A stretch of 64,000 nucleotides of DNA from Pseudomonas ekonensis (lineage in GTDB: Bacteria > Pseudomonadota > Gammaproteobacteria > Pseudomonadales > Pseudomonadaceae), in NCBI RefSeq assembly GCF_019145435.1, contig NZ_JAHSTS010000001.1, forward strand, positions 271,001 through 335,000. The letters run 5' to 3'. Below, piece by piece: positions 19,460-30,155 of the stretch; the stretch's first letter is position 1; every line of letters begins with the position of its first letter. The notes beneath the pieces were generated by a model. The model searched no databases, was not told the origin of the DNA, and worked only from the letters and a program-made list of their open reading frames with translations. Position numbers and translations under genes: made by a program.

Positions 19460-21160
19460 TCAGTCCTTGGTGACCCGGTTGATTTCCTCAAGGCTGGTGA
19501 TGCCTTGCATGGCCTTGATCAGGCCGGAGGTGCGCAGGTCGTTGAAGCCGTCCCGGCGCATCTGGGTGTCGATGTCCAGCGAGTTGCCTTCGGCCATGAT
19601 CAGCCGTTGCAGTTCGGCGGTGTTCTTCACCACCTCGTAGATGCCCACGCGCCCCTTGTAGCCGCCGTTGCAGTGGTCGCAGCCGGCAGGCTCATAGAGC
19701 GTGAAATGGCCGATGCGTTCCTCGGGGAAGCCTTCCTTGAGCAAGGTCTCCCGGGGGATCTCGGCGGGGCGGCGGCAGTGGCTGCACAGCTTGCGGGCCA
19801 GGCGCTGGGCGATGATCAGGCTGACCGAGGTGGCGATGTTGAAGCCGGGGATGCCCATGTTGTGCAGGCGGGTCAGCGTCTCGGCGGCGCTGTTGGTGTG
19901 CAGGGTTGAGAGCACCAGGTGGCCGGTCTGCGCGGCCTTGATGGCGATCTCCGCCGTTTCGAGGTCGCGGATCTCGCCGACCATGATCACGTCCGGATCC
20001 TGGCGCAGGAACGAGCGCAGGGCCTGGGCGAAGTCCATCCCCTGTTTCGGGTTGACGTTGACCTGGTTGATGCCTTCCATGTTGATCTCCACCGGGTCTT
20101 CGGCGGTGGAGATGTTGATGTCGACGGTGTTGAGGATGTTCAGCCCCGTGTAAAGCGACACGGTCTTGCCCGAACCGGTGGGGCCGGTGACCAGGATCAT
20201 GCCCTGGGGCTGCTTGAGGGCGGCCATGTACAGGTCTTTCTGCTCCGGCTCGTAGCCGAGGGCGTCGATGCCGATCTGCGCGCTGGAGGGGTCGAGGATC
20301 CGCATCACCACCTTTTCGCCCCACAGGGTGGGCAGGGTGTTGACCCGGAAATCGATCGACTTGCTCTTGGACAGGCGCATCTTGATCCGCCCGTCCTGGG
20401 GCTTGCGGCGTTCGGAGATGTCGAGGCTGGCCATGACCTTCAGGCGCGCGGCGATCCGGCCGGCCAGCTGGATCGGCGGCCGGGCCGCTTCGCGCAGGAT
20501 GCCGTCGGTGCGCATCCGCACCCGGTAGTTCTTTTCGTAGGGCTCGAAATGCAGGTCGGACGAGCCGCTCTTGATCGCGTCCAGCAGCATCTTGTGGACA
20601 AAGCGCACCACCGGCGCATCGTCGGCGTCGAGCCCGCCGATGGCGTCCTGACGGCTGTCGTCGACGGACTCGACGTCCAGGCCGTCCAGGTCGACGTCGG
20701 CCATCTCCTCAAGGCCGGTGGCGTGGGTGTCGAAGAACTTTTCGATGGCGTCGGTGAGCTTGTCGTCCTCCACCAGGATGGCCTCGGTGCTCAGGCCGGT
20801 GCTGAACTGGATGTCGTTGATCGCCTGCTGGTTGCTCGGGTCGGAGATCCCCACGAACAGCTTGTTGCCGCGCCGCCACAGGGGCAGCGCGTGGTGCTGG
20901 CGCACCAGTTTTTCGCTGACCAGGCCTTTGGGCTGGGTTTCCTTGTCCAGGCAGTTGAGGTCCAGGTAGGCCACGCCGAAATGCTCCGAGGCGATCTCGG
21001 CCACCTGCCAGCTTTTCACCAGTTTGTTCTGCACCAGATAGCTGACCAGCGACAAGCGGTTGCGCTGGGCCTGTTGCCAGGCTTGCTGCGCGCTTTTTTC
21101 CGTCAGCAGTTCGGCCTGCACCAGTTGCTTGGCCAGACCGCTCAGAGCGATGTCATTCAT
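19460..21160 (-). CDS. pilB: Type IV pilus assembly ATPase PilB
   Basis: 566 residues. The N-terminal MshEN-like domain (about 1-150) resembles cyclic-di-GMP or FimX-partner domains. The ATPase core has Walker A GPTGSGKT near 330, the Asp box, Walker B and the tetracysteine zinc motif CSHC...CDHC near 460-500. PilB is the cytoplasmic hexameric extension motor. No pilT is in the window. The divergent pilA is 226 bases away. Confidence 0.97.
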   Translation of the reverse strand: MNDIALSGLAKQLVQAELLTEKSAQQAWQQAQRNRLSLVSYLVQNKLVKSWQVAEIASEHFGVAYLDLNCLDKETQPKGLVSEKLVRQHHALPLWRRGNKLFVGISDPSNQQAINDIQFSTGLSTEAILVEDDKLTDAIEKFFDTHATGLEEMADVDLDGLDVESVDDSRQDAIGGLDADDAPVVRFVHKMLLDAIKSGSSDLHFEPYEKNYRVRMRTDGILREAARPPIQLAGRIAARLKVMASLDISERRKPQDGRIKMRLSKSKSIDFRVNTLPTLWGEKVVMRILDPSSAQIGIDALGYEPEQKDLYMAALKQPQGMILVTGPTGSGKTVSLYTGLNILNTVDINISTAEDPVEINMEGINQVNVNPKQGMDFAQALRSFLRQDPDVIMVGEIRDLETAEIAIKAAQTGHLVLSTLHTNSAAETLTRLHNMGIPGFNIATSVSLIIAQRLARKLCSHCRRPAEIPRETLLKEGFPEERIGHFTLYEPAGCDHCNGGYKGRVGIYEVVKNTAELQRLIMAEGNSLDIDTQMRRDGFNDLRTSGLIKAMQGITSLEEINRVTKD

Positions 21161-21322
21161 GGGGATCCCGGACGCAGACAGTTCATGACTTATAGCCTAG
21201 ACAAGTGACAGCGCCAAACCTGTGGGGTGCAGGTGACAAAAAGTGTCAGATACTGCGGTTCAAGGCTGTAGGACGCGCTTCGGGCATGCCGCCGCGCCCC
21301 GCCTTCAGGGCCTGCAAGGGAT

Positions 21323-21338
21323 TGGCACGGGCTGTGCT
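21323..21338 (+). promoter_or_regulatory. Sigma54 promoter of pilA
   Basis: TGGCAC-GGGCT-GTGCT has the -24 GG at 21324-21325 and the -12 GC at 21336-21337 with the required 10-base gap, about 50 bases before the pilA ATG. TGACA/TGTCA-type words at 21234-21252, compatible with PilR binding, lie upstream. Confidence 0.85.
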
Positions 21339-21386
21339 GAGTCGTGTTCAGACCATGAGATTCCGACTCATGCAAGGAGCGTGTCT

Positions 21387-21806
21387 ATGAAGAAACAACA
21401 AGGTTTCACTCTGATCGAGCTGCTGATCGTCGTGGCGATCATCGGTATCCTGGCGACCATCGCGCTGCCGCAGTACTCCAAGTACCAGGCCCGTTCGAAA
21501 GTGACGGCGGGGCTGGCGGAGATCAGCGCCATGAAGGTGCCGTTCGAGGACACCATCAATCAAGGCACCGACCCGACGCTGACGCTGGTGGCCGGCAGCG
21601 CCACGGCAACCACGTCCAACTGCGGCACCCTGGCGGCCTCGGGCACGGCCTCCACAGGGGCCGGCACCATCACCTGCACGCTGGCCAATGCCCCGGGTCC
21701 GGTGCTGGGCAAAACCATCACCCTGACCCGCACCGCCGCCACCGGCTGGAGCTGCGCGACCACGGCAGCCCAGGACTACGCGCCGAAGGGCTGCACCGGG
21801 ACCTGA
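21387..21806 (+). CDS. pilA: Type IV major pilin PilA
   Basis: 139 residues. The prepilin leader is MKKQQG, cut by PilD before Phe (FTLIELLIVVAIIGILA), with the invariant Glu at mature position 5. The globular part is Thr/Ala-rich, and two C-terminal cysteines (SC...GCTGT) can close the D-loop disulphide. The ATG at 21387 has an AAGGAG ribosome binding site. Transcription should depend on RpoN and PilR. PilS/PilR, PilB, PilC and PilD are all encoded in the same window. Confidence 0.96.
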   Translation: MKKQQGFTLIELLIVVAIIGILATIALPQYSKYQARSKVTAGLAEISAMKVPFEDTINQGTDPTLTLVAGSATATTSNCGTLAASGTASTGAGTITCTLANAPGPVLGKTITLTRTAATGWSCATTAAQDYAPKGCTGT

Positions 21807-21825
21807 GGGTTGCGATGCGTCACCC

Positions 21826-21856
21826 GAATGCCCCGCCTTGCGGGGCATTCTGTTTT
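21826..21856 (+). terminator. Terminator of pilA
   Basis: GAATGCCCCGC-CTT-GCGGGGCATTC is followed by TGTTTT, 20 bases past the pilA stop. Confidence 0.9.
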
Positions 21857-21939
21857 CCGGGCAGCGCAAAAGCCTGAATTGTTTCAGTGCCTTAGGAACT
21901 TTTCAGGAATCCGCAAGTTGCATGCAGAACGGATCGCGG

Positions 21940-21956
21940 TCATGCAAATTGCATGA
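21940..21956. promoter_or_regulatory. Palindromic upstream activator site, TCATGCAA-A-TTGCATGA
   Basis: A 17-bp palindrome with 8-bp arms is accompanied by a further half-site TTGCATG at 21918-21924. It lies about 62-95 bases upstream of the -24 element at 22018, the usual distance of an enhancer-binding protein from a sigma54 promoter. The cognate regulator is not identified. Confidence 0.6.
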
Positions 21957-21978
21957 TTCCGTCAACCTGGTATTTTTA

Positions 21979-21991
21979 TAAATCATTGATT
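21979..21991 (-). promoter_or_regulatory. IHF binding site match
   Basis: The minus strand reads AATCAATGATTTA, an exact match to the IHF consensus WATCAA-N4-TTR. It sits in an AT-rich stretch between the palindrome at 21940 and the sigma54 promoter at 22018. Confidence 0.6.
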
Positions 21992-22017
21992 TTTAAGGAT
22001 TTATTTTTGTAGGGAAG

Positions 22018-22034
22018 TTGGCACAGCGTTCGCA
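22018..22034 (+). promoter_or_regulatory. Putative sigma54 promoter of the BON-domain gene
   Basis: TTGGCAC-AGCGT-TCGCA has the -24 GG and -12 GC separated by exactly 10 bases. The only departure from TTGGCAC...TTGCA is one T to C at the -12 element. It lies about 65 bases before the BON gene ATG. Confidence 0.6.
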
Positions 22035-22098
22035 ATATCTCCAGTAACCTGCTGACAAGAAGCGCAGCAGACTTTTCAGAAAAACAGGAGTTACTCGT

Positions 22099-22455
22099 AT
22101 GAAGAAGTTCGCTATCACTGCCGCTGCTGCTACCGCGCTGACTCTGACCATGGCCACCGGCGCATTCGCCCAGTCCACCCAGACGGCTCAGGCGCCCATG
22201 ACGCTGGCAGCCGGCGAAATGACCAAAGCCAAGGAAGCCACTTCCGATACCTGGATCACCACCAAGGTCAAAGCTGACCTGGTCACCGAAAAAGGCATTC
22301 CCGGCACCGACATCAAGGTCGAAACCAACAAAGGCGTGGTGTCCCTGTCGTCCACCGTCGCCGTGACCGATTCGCAGAAAGAGATGGCGGTCGCGATCGC
22401 CAAGAAAATCAAAGGCGTCAAGGCGGTTTCCGCCGACGGCCTCAAAGCCGAGTAA
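22099..22455 (+). CDS. Periplasmic BON-domain (OsmY-like) protein
   Basis: 118 residues. A signal peptide (MKKFAITAAAATALTLTMATGAFA) is followed by a short Ala/Thr linker and one BON domain (about 47-118: SDTWITTKVKADLV ... GIPGTDIKVETNKGVVSLSSTVAVTD ... VKAVSADGLK). BON domains bind lipid or envelope surfaces, and OsmY-type proteins act as periplasmic stress factors or chaperones. It has a strong ribosome binding site (ACAGGAG). A UAS-IHF-sigma54 arrangement upstream suggests tight, signal-dependent control. Confidence 0.88.
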   Translation: MKKFAITAAAATALTLTMATGAFAQSTQTAQAPMTLAAGEMTKAKEATSDTWITTKVKADLVTEKGIPGTDIKVETNKGVVSLSSTVAVTDSQKEMAVAIAKKIKGVKAVSADGLKAE

Positions 22456-22560
22456 GGCAAGGCTTCTCGCCTGGACGGGAGGAGGCGCGACAGGCGATCC
22501 GTGCAATACGTCTGCCGCACTTGAAGTTCATGCGAACGGCCACAAGGATGTGGCCAATGC

Positions 22561-22594
22561 GGGCCCCGGTTGATTGCCGGGGCCCGTTTCATTT
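22561..22594 (+). terminator. Terminator of the BON-domain gene
   Basis: GGGCCCCGG / CCGGGGCCC with a 7-base loop is followed by TTTCATTTT. It lies about 105 bases after the stop codon; a second small hairpin (GGCCAC...GTGGCC) precedes it. Confidence 0.8.
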
Positions 22595-22664
22595 TGGGCT
22601 AATGCATAGCGGCAGCGGGTGCCTGGGCTGGCTCCCATAGGGAAAGGCAGCGGGCAAGGGGACT

Positions 22665-22964
22665 TCAGTTGCCGCGCTTGCTGTTGATCTGTTTCAGGCG
22701 GTTGCCCTCGAAACGCAGGTACTGGTACATGCCGTTGCTCGGGCCGTAGGTCCATTCCTCGACCTGGAACTCTTCGCGGCGGTCGGCGCTGCGCTTGTAG
22801 CCCAACAGGTCACGGCTCAGCGGCTCGCCGCACTTGTGCAGCACTTCGCTGGCGCGGTCGCCGAGGCTGACCAGTTGGCTGCCGCAGCGCAGGGTGTCGG
22901 ACGCAGACGCCTGGCCTGCGGCCAGCGCCAAGAGGATTGCGGGCAGACATTTGCGGTTCATCAT
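22665..22964 (-). CDS. DUF2845 periplasmic protein
   Basis: 99 residues. A signal peptide (MMNRKCLPAILLALAAGQASA) precedes a small domain with two cysteines in the DUF2845 pattern (LRCGSQLVSLGD ... EVLHKCGEP) and a C-terminal VEEWTYGPSNGMYQYLRFEGNRL. Family function is unknown. The start (ATG at 22964, or 22961) overlaps the stop of the DUF748 gene, so the two are likely translationally coupled and may act together in the envelope. Confidence 0.82.
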   Translation of the reverse strand: MMNRKCLPAILLALAAGQASASDTLRCGSQLVSLGDRASEVLHKCGEPLSRDLLGYKRSADRREEFQVEEWTYGPSNGMYQYLRFEGNRLKQINSKRGN

Positions 22965-25912
22965 TCGGCATCCAGATGCATTTGCGTCACCACCCGGCCA
23001 TCGCTTTCCGCTTCGCCGAGGTTGGCGTCGATGAAGTACACCCGGTCGTCGGCCAGTTGGCCCTTGTCCACCAGGTAATCCTTGATGCTGCTGGCGCGGT
23101 CCTGACCGAGCTGGCGCAGCAGGACGTCGCTGGAGCTCCAGAACTTGATCACGTCTTCGCGCATCTTCGCGGTGCGCTCTTCCTTGCCCAGATCCTTCCA
23201 TTCGGCCGGTGGCTGGGTCTTCAGGCGGGTGCGGTAGATACCTTCGAGCAACGGGCCTTTCTCGCCGTCCGGCACCTGCAGCAGGGACGCCTGGGCCGGC
23301 ACCTTGTCGCCCCGGCGCTGGAGCATCTTGTAGTAGTTGTACTGGTATTCACGCTCCAGGCGCTGCTCGGCGATGAGCGGGCCGTCGCTGCTCTTGGCGG
23401 CGGTGCCTTCGATTTCCAGGCGCAGGGCCGGACGCTCCTTGAGCGCCTGGGACAGCTTGACCAGGGCCGCTTCGGCGTCCTTGCTCAGCTCGCTGGAGCC
23501 GGGCGCGAACGACACGCTGCCCAGGTCCTCCGAACCGCCGCCGCTGACCAGGCCGCCGATCAGCTTGAACGGCGCGGCGGCGGCCTTGACGATCAGGTTG
23601 CGCAGGGTCTGCCAGACGATCGGCATCACGCTGAACTGCGGGTTGTTCAGGTCGCCGCTGACCGGCAGCTCGATGGAGATCTTGCCGTCCACGTCCTTGA
23701 GCAGGGCGATCGCCAGTTTCAGCGGCAGGCTCACGGCGTCCGGGCTGTCGACCTTTTCGCCCAGCTGCAGTTGCTCGACCACCACCTTGTTCTCGGCCTT
23801 GAGCTGGCCCTTGGTGATCAGGTAGTGCAGGTCGAGGTTGAGCCGGCCCTTGCGGATCCGGTAGCCGGCGAACTTGCCGGAGTAGGGGGTCAGGGTGGTC
23901 AGCTCGACGCGCTTGAAGCTGGTGGCGATGTCGAGGCTGGCCATCGGGTCGAACGGGTTGACCGAGCCCTTGATGGTCACCGGCGCATAGCGGTCGACCT
24001 TGCCCTTGACGTCGACGCTGGCCGGCTTCGCCTGGCGGCTGTCGATGGTGCCGATCTGGCCGTTGAGCTGCTGGATCGCGGTGGCGAAGTTCGGGGTCAG
24101 GCTGAAGTCGGCGAAGTTGGCCGAACCGTCGTTGATCGCGATGGCGCCGATGTGGATGCCCAACGGCTTGTCGCCTCCGGACGGCTGCTTGGCGGCGGCC
24201 GGCTTCGCCGCCGAATCGGCGGGCTGCGGCACCAGCAGGTCGTCGATGTTGGTGGTGCGGTCATCGTTGATCATGAACCGCGCATAGGGCTGGAACAGGT
24301 TGATCCGGTCGATGGACAGGCTGTCGCCGTGCTGGTAGTTCAGGCCCTCCACCACCACCTGCTGCCACTTGAGGAAGTCGCGGGTCTTGAGGGTGTCGAG
24401 GGTGTGCAACTGATCGACCTGGGCGCGGCCGGTGACGCTGAGCGCCAGGGGCTCGGTGCTCTTGAGGTTGACCTTCAGGTCGCTGCCGAGCATGCCGCTG
24501 CGCAGTTCCAGGCGGATGAACGGGATGATGTAGGACTGGGCGACCCGCAGGTCGATGTCCTGGGTCTTCACGTTGAGCTGAGCGGTGACAGGCGCCAGGT
24601 TGACCGTGCCGTCGGCGCTGATCTTGCCCTGCTTGCCCAGGCCGGTGTCGAGCTTGAGGTTGAAGGGCGAACCGTTGAGGCTGTCGAAGTTCTGCAGGTC
24701 GAGGTTCAGCGGGCCGACCTCCAGGGCCACCGGCGGCTGCGGCTGGCGGTCGGCCAGGTGCACCTGGTAATTGCGCAGTTGCACGTCCTTGAGCAGCACC
24801 TGCCAGGGCTTGGCCGGCGCTGCCGGTTCCTTCGGCGAGTCGGCGGCGGCCGGCGCGGTCTTGGGTTCGGCGGCGGCCTTGGCCGCCGGTCTGGACGGCT
24901 GGCCGGCGAACAGCTTCTGCCAGTCCAGTTGCCCGTCGGCTTCGCGGGCGGCCCAGGTCTCCAGCTTCTGGCTGCGGATCTTGCCCACCACGACCTGCTG
25001 CTTGGCCAGGTCCACCGTGGTCTCGCTGACGTCCAGGCGTTCGAGCTTCGCCAGCGGACGGCCGTCCGGGGCCTTGATGGCGAACGGCGCGACGCTGACG
25101 GCGACGTTGTTGAGCAGCAGTTCGGTTTGCCTGGACAGGTTGAGCTTGTAGTCGGTGCTGAGGCTGACCACGCCGTCTTCCAGCACCAGCGGCACGGCGT
25201 CGCGCACGTAGGGCCAGAACGCCTTCATCTTGCCGTCGGTGATTTTCAGCGTGCCTTCGGAGGTGATCGGGATCAGGCTGAAGTTGCCGCTCCAGTCGAT
25301 GCGCCCGCCGGCGGGGCCGACGGCGACCAGGGTCATGTCGGCGCTGTCTTCGGGCAGGGTGCTGAGGTTCTTCAGTTCGAAGTCGAGGGTGTCGTAGAGG
25401 AATTCGATCGGTTCGCTCGGACGCGCGTCCTCGAAATGCACGGCGCCGCCGGCCAGTTTGATGCGGTCGATGCGCAGCGGGAACGGTTTGGCGTCGGGGT
25501 CGGCCGGTGCGGGTTCGCTGGCCGGCAGCTTGAACAGGCCGAGCAGGTTGAGCTGGCCGTCCTTGGCGAACAGGATTTCGGTCTTGGGCTTGTCCAGCTC
25601 GATGTCGGCCAGGTGCAGGGCCCGGGTCCACAGGCTGTCGAGCTGCAGGTTGGCGTAGAGGCGCTCGAACCCGACCTGTTCCTTGCCCGGCCCGCCGATC
25701 ACCAGCCCCCACAAGGTGAGCTCGAGGCTGAACGGATTGAGTTCGATGCGCTGGACATGCGCCGGCACGGTGGCGTAGTGGGCCAGTTGCTGGTTGGCGA
25801 CCCGTAACGCAATGCCCGGCAGAATCAGAAACCCCAAAAGGCTGTAGAGGGCCAGAGCGGTCAACAGGGCGCCAATCGCGCGAATCAATCCTTTGGGCAT
25901 GTGCGGCTTCAT
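22961..25912 (-). CDS. Large AsmA-like DUF748 envelope protein
   Basis: 983 residues. One N-terminal membrane anchor (AIGALLTALALYSLLGFLILPGIAL) is followed by a very long periplasmic body of repeating beta-strand segments (DUF748, related to AsmA/TamB-type bridge proteins). A C-terminal OmpA-like segment is also visible (SELSKDAEAALVKLSQALKERPALRLEIEG). An Ala/Pro/Lys-rich low-complexity stretch is near 320-350. Such proteins are proposed to carry lipids between membranes; that role is inferred here. The start at 25912 is chosen, with 25900 also possible. It is coupled to the DUF2845 gene. Confidence 0.85.
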   Translation of the reverse strand: MKPHMPKGLIRAIGALLTALALYSLLGFLILPGIALRVANQQLAHYATVPAHVQRIELNPFSLELTLWGLVIGGPGKEQVGFERLYANLQLDSLWTRALHLADIELDKPKTEILFAKDGQLNLLGLFKLPASEPAPADPDAKPFPLRIDRIKLAGGAVHFEDARPSEPIEFLYDTLDFELKNLSTLPEDSADMTLVAVGPAGGRIDWSGNFSLIPITSEGTLKITDGKMKAFWPYVRDAVPLVLEDGVVSLSTDYKLNLSRQTELLLNNVAVSVAPFAIKAPDGRPLAKLERLDVSETTVDLAKQQVVVGKIRSQKLETWAAREADGQLDWQKLFAGQPSRPAAKAAAEPKTAPAAADSPKEPAAPAKPWQVLLKDVQLRNYQVHLADRQPQPPVALEVGPLNLDLQNFDSLNGSPFNLKLDTGLGKQGKISADGTVNLAPVTAQLNVKTQDIDLRVAQSYIIPFIRLELRSGMLGSDLKVNLKSTEPLALSVTGRAQVDQLHTLDTLKTRDFLKWQQVVVEGLNYQHGDSLSIDRINLFQPYARFMINDDRTTNIDDLLVPQPADSAAKPAAAKQPSGGDKPLGIHIGAIAINDGSANFADFSLTPNFATAIQQLNGQIGTIDSRQAKPASVDVKGKVDRYAPVTIKGSVNPFDPMASLDIATSFKRVELTTLTPYSGKFAGYRIRKGRLNLDLHYLITKGQLKAENKVVVEQLQLGEKVDSPDAVSLPLKLAIALLKDVDGKISIELPVSGDLNNPQFSVMPIVWQTLRNLIVKAAAAPFKLIGGLVSGGGSEDLGSVSFAPGSSELSKDAEAALVKLSQALKERPALRLEIEGTAAKSSDGPLIAEQRLEREYQYNYYKMLQRRGDKVPAQASLLQVPDGEKGPLLEGIYRTRLKTQPPAEWKDLGKEERTAKMREDVIKFWSSSDVLLRQLGQDRASSIKDYLVDKGQLADDRVYFIDANLGEAESDGRVVTQMHLDAE

Positions 25913-26021
25913 CTGTCTGAATCGGAGTGCCTTGGAGTATGGCACGCGATTGCGGTTCCGAAGTAATCGCCCAGGGTCAGGATTGTTCAGATTTTTCTGT
26001 GGGAATTTTCCCAAGCAGGTT

Positions 26022-27038
26022 TCACAGCCGGAGGATCAGGGTCTTCAGCGGCGGCTGTCCGTCCATGGACGGGAAGTCCCGGCCCGGTGTCATCACCGTC
26101 CATTCGCGCACCGGCCGCCCGGCCTTGTCCGCGCAGCGCAGCACCTGTTCGCGCCAGTCGTCCATGCTGACTTTCGCCAGGTTGTTGCAGCAGATCAGCA
26201 CGCCGTCCTCGGCGGTGGCCAGCAGGGCCGGCTTGAGCAGGCTCTGATAGTCGCGCAGCAGGTCGACGGTGCCGAACGCGCTCTTGGCCCAGGCCGGCGG
26301 ATCGAGCAGCACCAGGTCGTATTGGCGCTGTTCCAGGCGCGGATAGCCCGGCAGCTTTTGCCCGCGCCGCTGGGTGATCGGCAGCCCCGCCAGTTGGCGG
26401 ATCGCCGGGAAGTAGTCGGACTGGACGAACTGCATGGCCGGCAACTGCGGGTTGAGCTGGCCGTTCTCGCGACCGACCGCGAGGTTGCCCTCGGCGAAGT
26501 CCAGGTTGCACACCTCGCGCGCACCGCCGGCGGCGGCGCTCAGACCCACCCCGCAGGTGTAGGCGAACAGGTTGAGCACGCTTTTGCCCTTGGCGTGGTC
26601 CTTGACCCAGCCCCGGGTGTTGCGCAGGTCGAGGAACAGCAGCGGATCCTGCCCGGCGTGGCGCCCGCGCACGCGGTAGTTCAGGCCCCATTCGTGGCCG
26701 ACCAGATCCTCCAGCGCCGCGTCGTCGGCCCGGTAGACCGGGTCGGTGCGGTCGATCCGCGAGTTGCCCCGGGAGCGGTCGTTGTAGACCAGCAGGGTGT
26801 CCAGGCCCAGGGTCTGGTCGACGGTCTCGTGCAGGTGCAGCAGGGCGTCGCGCTCCAGCGTCTGGTGGAAGCTTTGCACCATCAGTTGCGGGCCGTAGCG
26901 GTCGACGGTCAGGCCGCCCGCGCCTTCCTGGCTGCCGTGGAACAGGCGGTAGCAGTCGGTGCCCTGGCCGTGCAGTTCGGCGAGCAGGTCCTGGCGTTGG
27001 TCGAGGGCGGCGCGCAGCGCCTGGTTCAAGGAAGACAT
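26022..27038 (-). CDS. Class I SAM-dependent methyltransferase, RlmI/RlmK-like
   Basis: 338 residues. A short N-terminal domain (TVDRYGPQLMVQSFHQ) leads to a Rossmann methyltransferase with the SAM motif VLNLFAYTCGVGLSAAAGGA and the catalytic motif DLVLLDPPAWAKS. The DPPxxxxS motif, GSxxGxxGLTVDRY-like entry and overall length place it with the 23S rRNA m5C methyltransferase RlmI/C-terminal RlmL-K group. The N-terminal PUA domain of RlmI appears to be missing or reduced. RNA target not determined. Confidence 0.82.
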   Translation of the reverse strand: MSSLNQALRAALDQRQDLLAELHGQGTDCYRLFHGSQEGAGGLTVDRYGPQLMVQSFHQTLERDALLHLHETVDQTLGLDTLLVYNDRSRGNSRIDRTDPVYRADDAALEDLVGHEWGLNYRVRGRHAGQDPLLFLDLRNTRGWVKDHAKGKSVLNLFAYTCGVGLSAAAGGAREVCNLDFAEGNLAVGRENGQLNPQLPAMQFVQSDYFPAIRQLAGLPITQRRGQKLPGYPRLEQRQYDLVLLDPPAWAKSAFGTVDLLRDYQSLLKPALLATAEDGVLICCNNLAKVSMDDWREQVLRCADKAGRPVREWTVMTPGRDFPSMDGQPPLKTLILRL

Positions 27039-27104
27039 GCGGGCGCCTTGCTGGAGGGTATGGGGGCGCGGGAGTTTAGCATTGTCGGCGCCTGTGGCGA
27101 GGGA

Positions 27105-27977
27105 TCAGGGCAGCAGCCCCATCCGCCGCCGGGCGCGCTGCACCGAGCCGTTGCGCATGGCCCAGCGCAGCATCGGCGCGCTGCGGTTGACGCTGGCGCG
27201 GATCAGTTGGCGGCGCAGCGGGTTCTGGCGCACGCCGAGCATGTCGCTGGCCCAGTCGGGCAGCAGGTCGATGCCGGCCTTCATCATCAGGTCGCCGAAG
27301 GGCCGGGCCAGTAGGCTGGGGGCCGGCGCGTCGAGCAGCAACCGCAGGACTTCGCGGCTGCGTCCGTCGCACAGCAGCTGCGGGCGCATGCGCTGCAGGT
27401 ACTCGGCCACCGCCGCGCGCGAGCGGGGCACGTCCCGGGCGCCGAGCCGTTCGGCGATCACGGCGATTTCAGCGTAGTAGCGGTCCTGGTCTGTCAGGGA
27501 CAGGTGCGGATTGCGGTAGCGCAGGTGGGCGGCGAGGAAGTGGCTGACTTCCGCCACGTGCACCCAGGTCAGCAGATCCGGGTCGCTGGCCGCATAGGGG
27601 CGGCCGTCCGGAGCGGTGCCGACCACTTGCAGGTGGATGGTGCGCACTTTTTCGATCAGCCAGTCGGCGTCCTTGCGCGAGCCGAACGTGGTGCCCGAGA
27701 CGAACTGGCTGGTGCGGCGCAGCCGTCCGAGCATGTCCTGGCGAAAGTTCGAGTGATCCCACACCCCGGCCAGCGCCAGCGGGTGCAAAGCCTGCAGCAG
27801 CAGCGCGGCGATGCCGCCGATCAGCATGCTGCTGAAGTCGCCGTGCACTTGCCAGCTGACCGAGTCGGGGCCGAACAGGCCGGGATCGCCCTTGGGGTTT
27901 TCCAGGTCGAGCTGGCCGAGGGACAGCCCGGTCAGGCTCATGAGCTGGCTTTCGATGCGGTGGCGGATGAATTCCAT
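27105..27977 (-). CDS. MpaB-like oxygenase (DUF2236 family)
   Basis: 290 residues, all-helical. Family features include DFSSMLIGGIAALLLQALHPLALAGVWDHSNF near the N-terminus and LLTWVHVAEVSHFLAAHLRY in the middle, with conserved histidines that in MpaB/latex-oxygenase relatives bind a b-type heme. Substrate unknown. The ATG at 27977 is used because an upstream frame to 28196 shows no conserved protein character. It lies 62 bases downstream of acsA on the same strand and could be read through from it. Confidence 0.8.
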   Translation of the reverse strand: MEFIRHRIESQLMSLTGLSLGQLDLENPKGDPGLFGPDSVSWQVHGDFSSMLIGGIAALLLQALHPLALAGVWDHSNFRQDMLGRLRRTSQFVSGTTFGSRKDADWLIEKVRTIHLQVVGTAPDGRPYAASDPDLLTWVHVAEVSHFLAAHLRYRNPHLSLTDQDRYYAEIAVIAERLGARDVPRSRAAVAEYLQRMRPQLLCDGRSREVLRLLLDAPAPSLLARPFGDLMMKAGIDLLPDWASDMLGVRQNPLRRQLIRASVNRSAPMLRWAMRNGSVQRARRRMGLLP

Positions 27978-28039
27978 GGGGGGCTCGACGGATGGCTTCA
28001 GTGCAGGGACGGCGCGGCCGAACGACCGCGCCGGGGCCG

Positions 28040-29977
<1,938 letters not shown>

Positions 29978-30087
29978 GACGGTTCCTTATTCTTGTTGTG
30001 CGACAGGAATAAAGATGCGCCGAGTGCCCGAGAGGTTCAAGCCATGTCAAAAACGACTGTGGGAAAGGGGGGCATACAAAAGACTGA

Positions 30088-30147
30088 GGGAGCGGGCAAA
30101 CCCGCTCCCGTAATGGAAGGTGTTGCCCGCAGAGGCTGCGGGCAACA
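30088..30147 (-). terminator. Paired hairpins after pgi, probable terminator
   Basis: Two GC-rich inverted repeats lie between pgi and acsA: GGGAGCGGG-CAAA-CCCGCTCCC (30088-30109) and TGTTGCCCGCAG-AGG-CTGCGGGCAACA (30121-30147). Neither has a long T tract on the minus strand, so one may be a REP-type element rather than an intrinsic terminator. Confidence 0.5.
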
Positions 30148-30155
30148 CGGCCGGA

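Noticed and set aside
22937..25807. 956-codon open frame on the plus strand opposite the DUF748 gene
   Set aside because: Low-complexity Gly/Gln/Val/Leu mirror sequence and no signal, domain or ribosome binding site.
25938..25955. TGGCAC...TTGCGG resembling a sigma54 promoter on the plus strand
   Set aside because: GG and GC are separated by 9 bases instead of 10, and no plus-strand gene follows.
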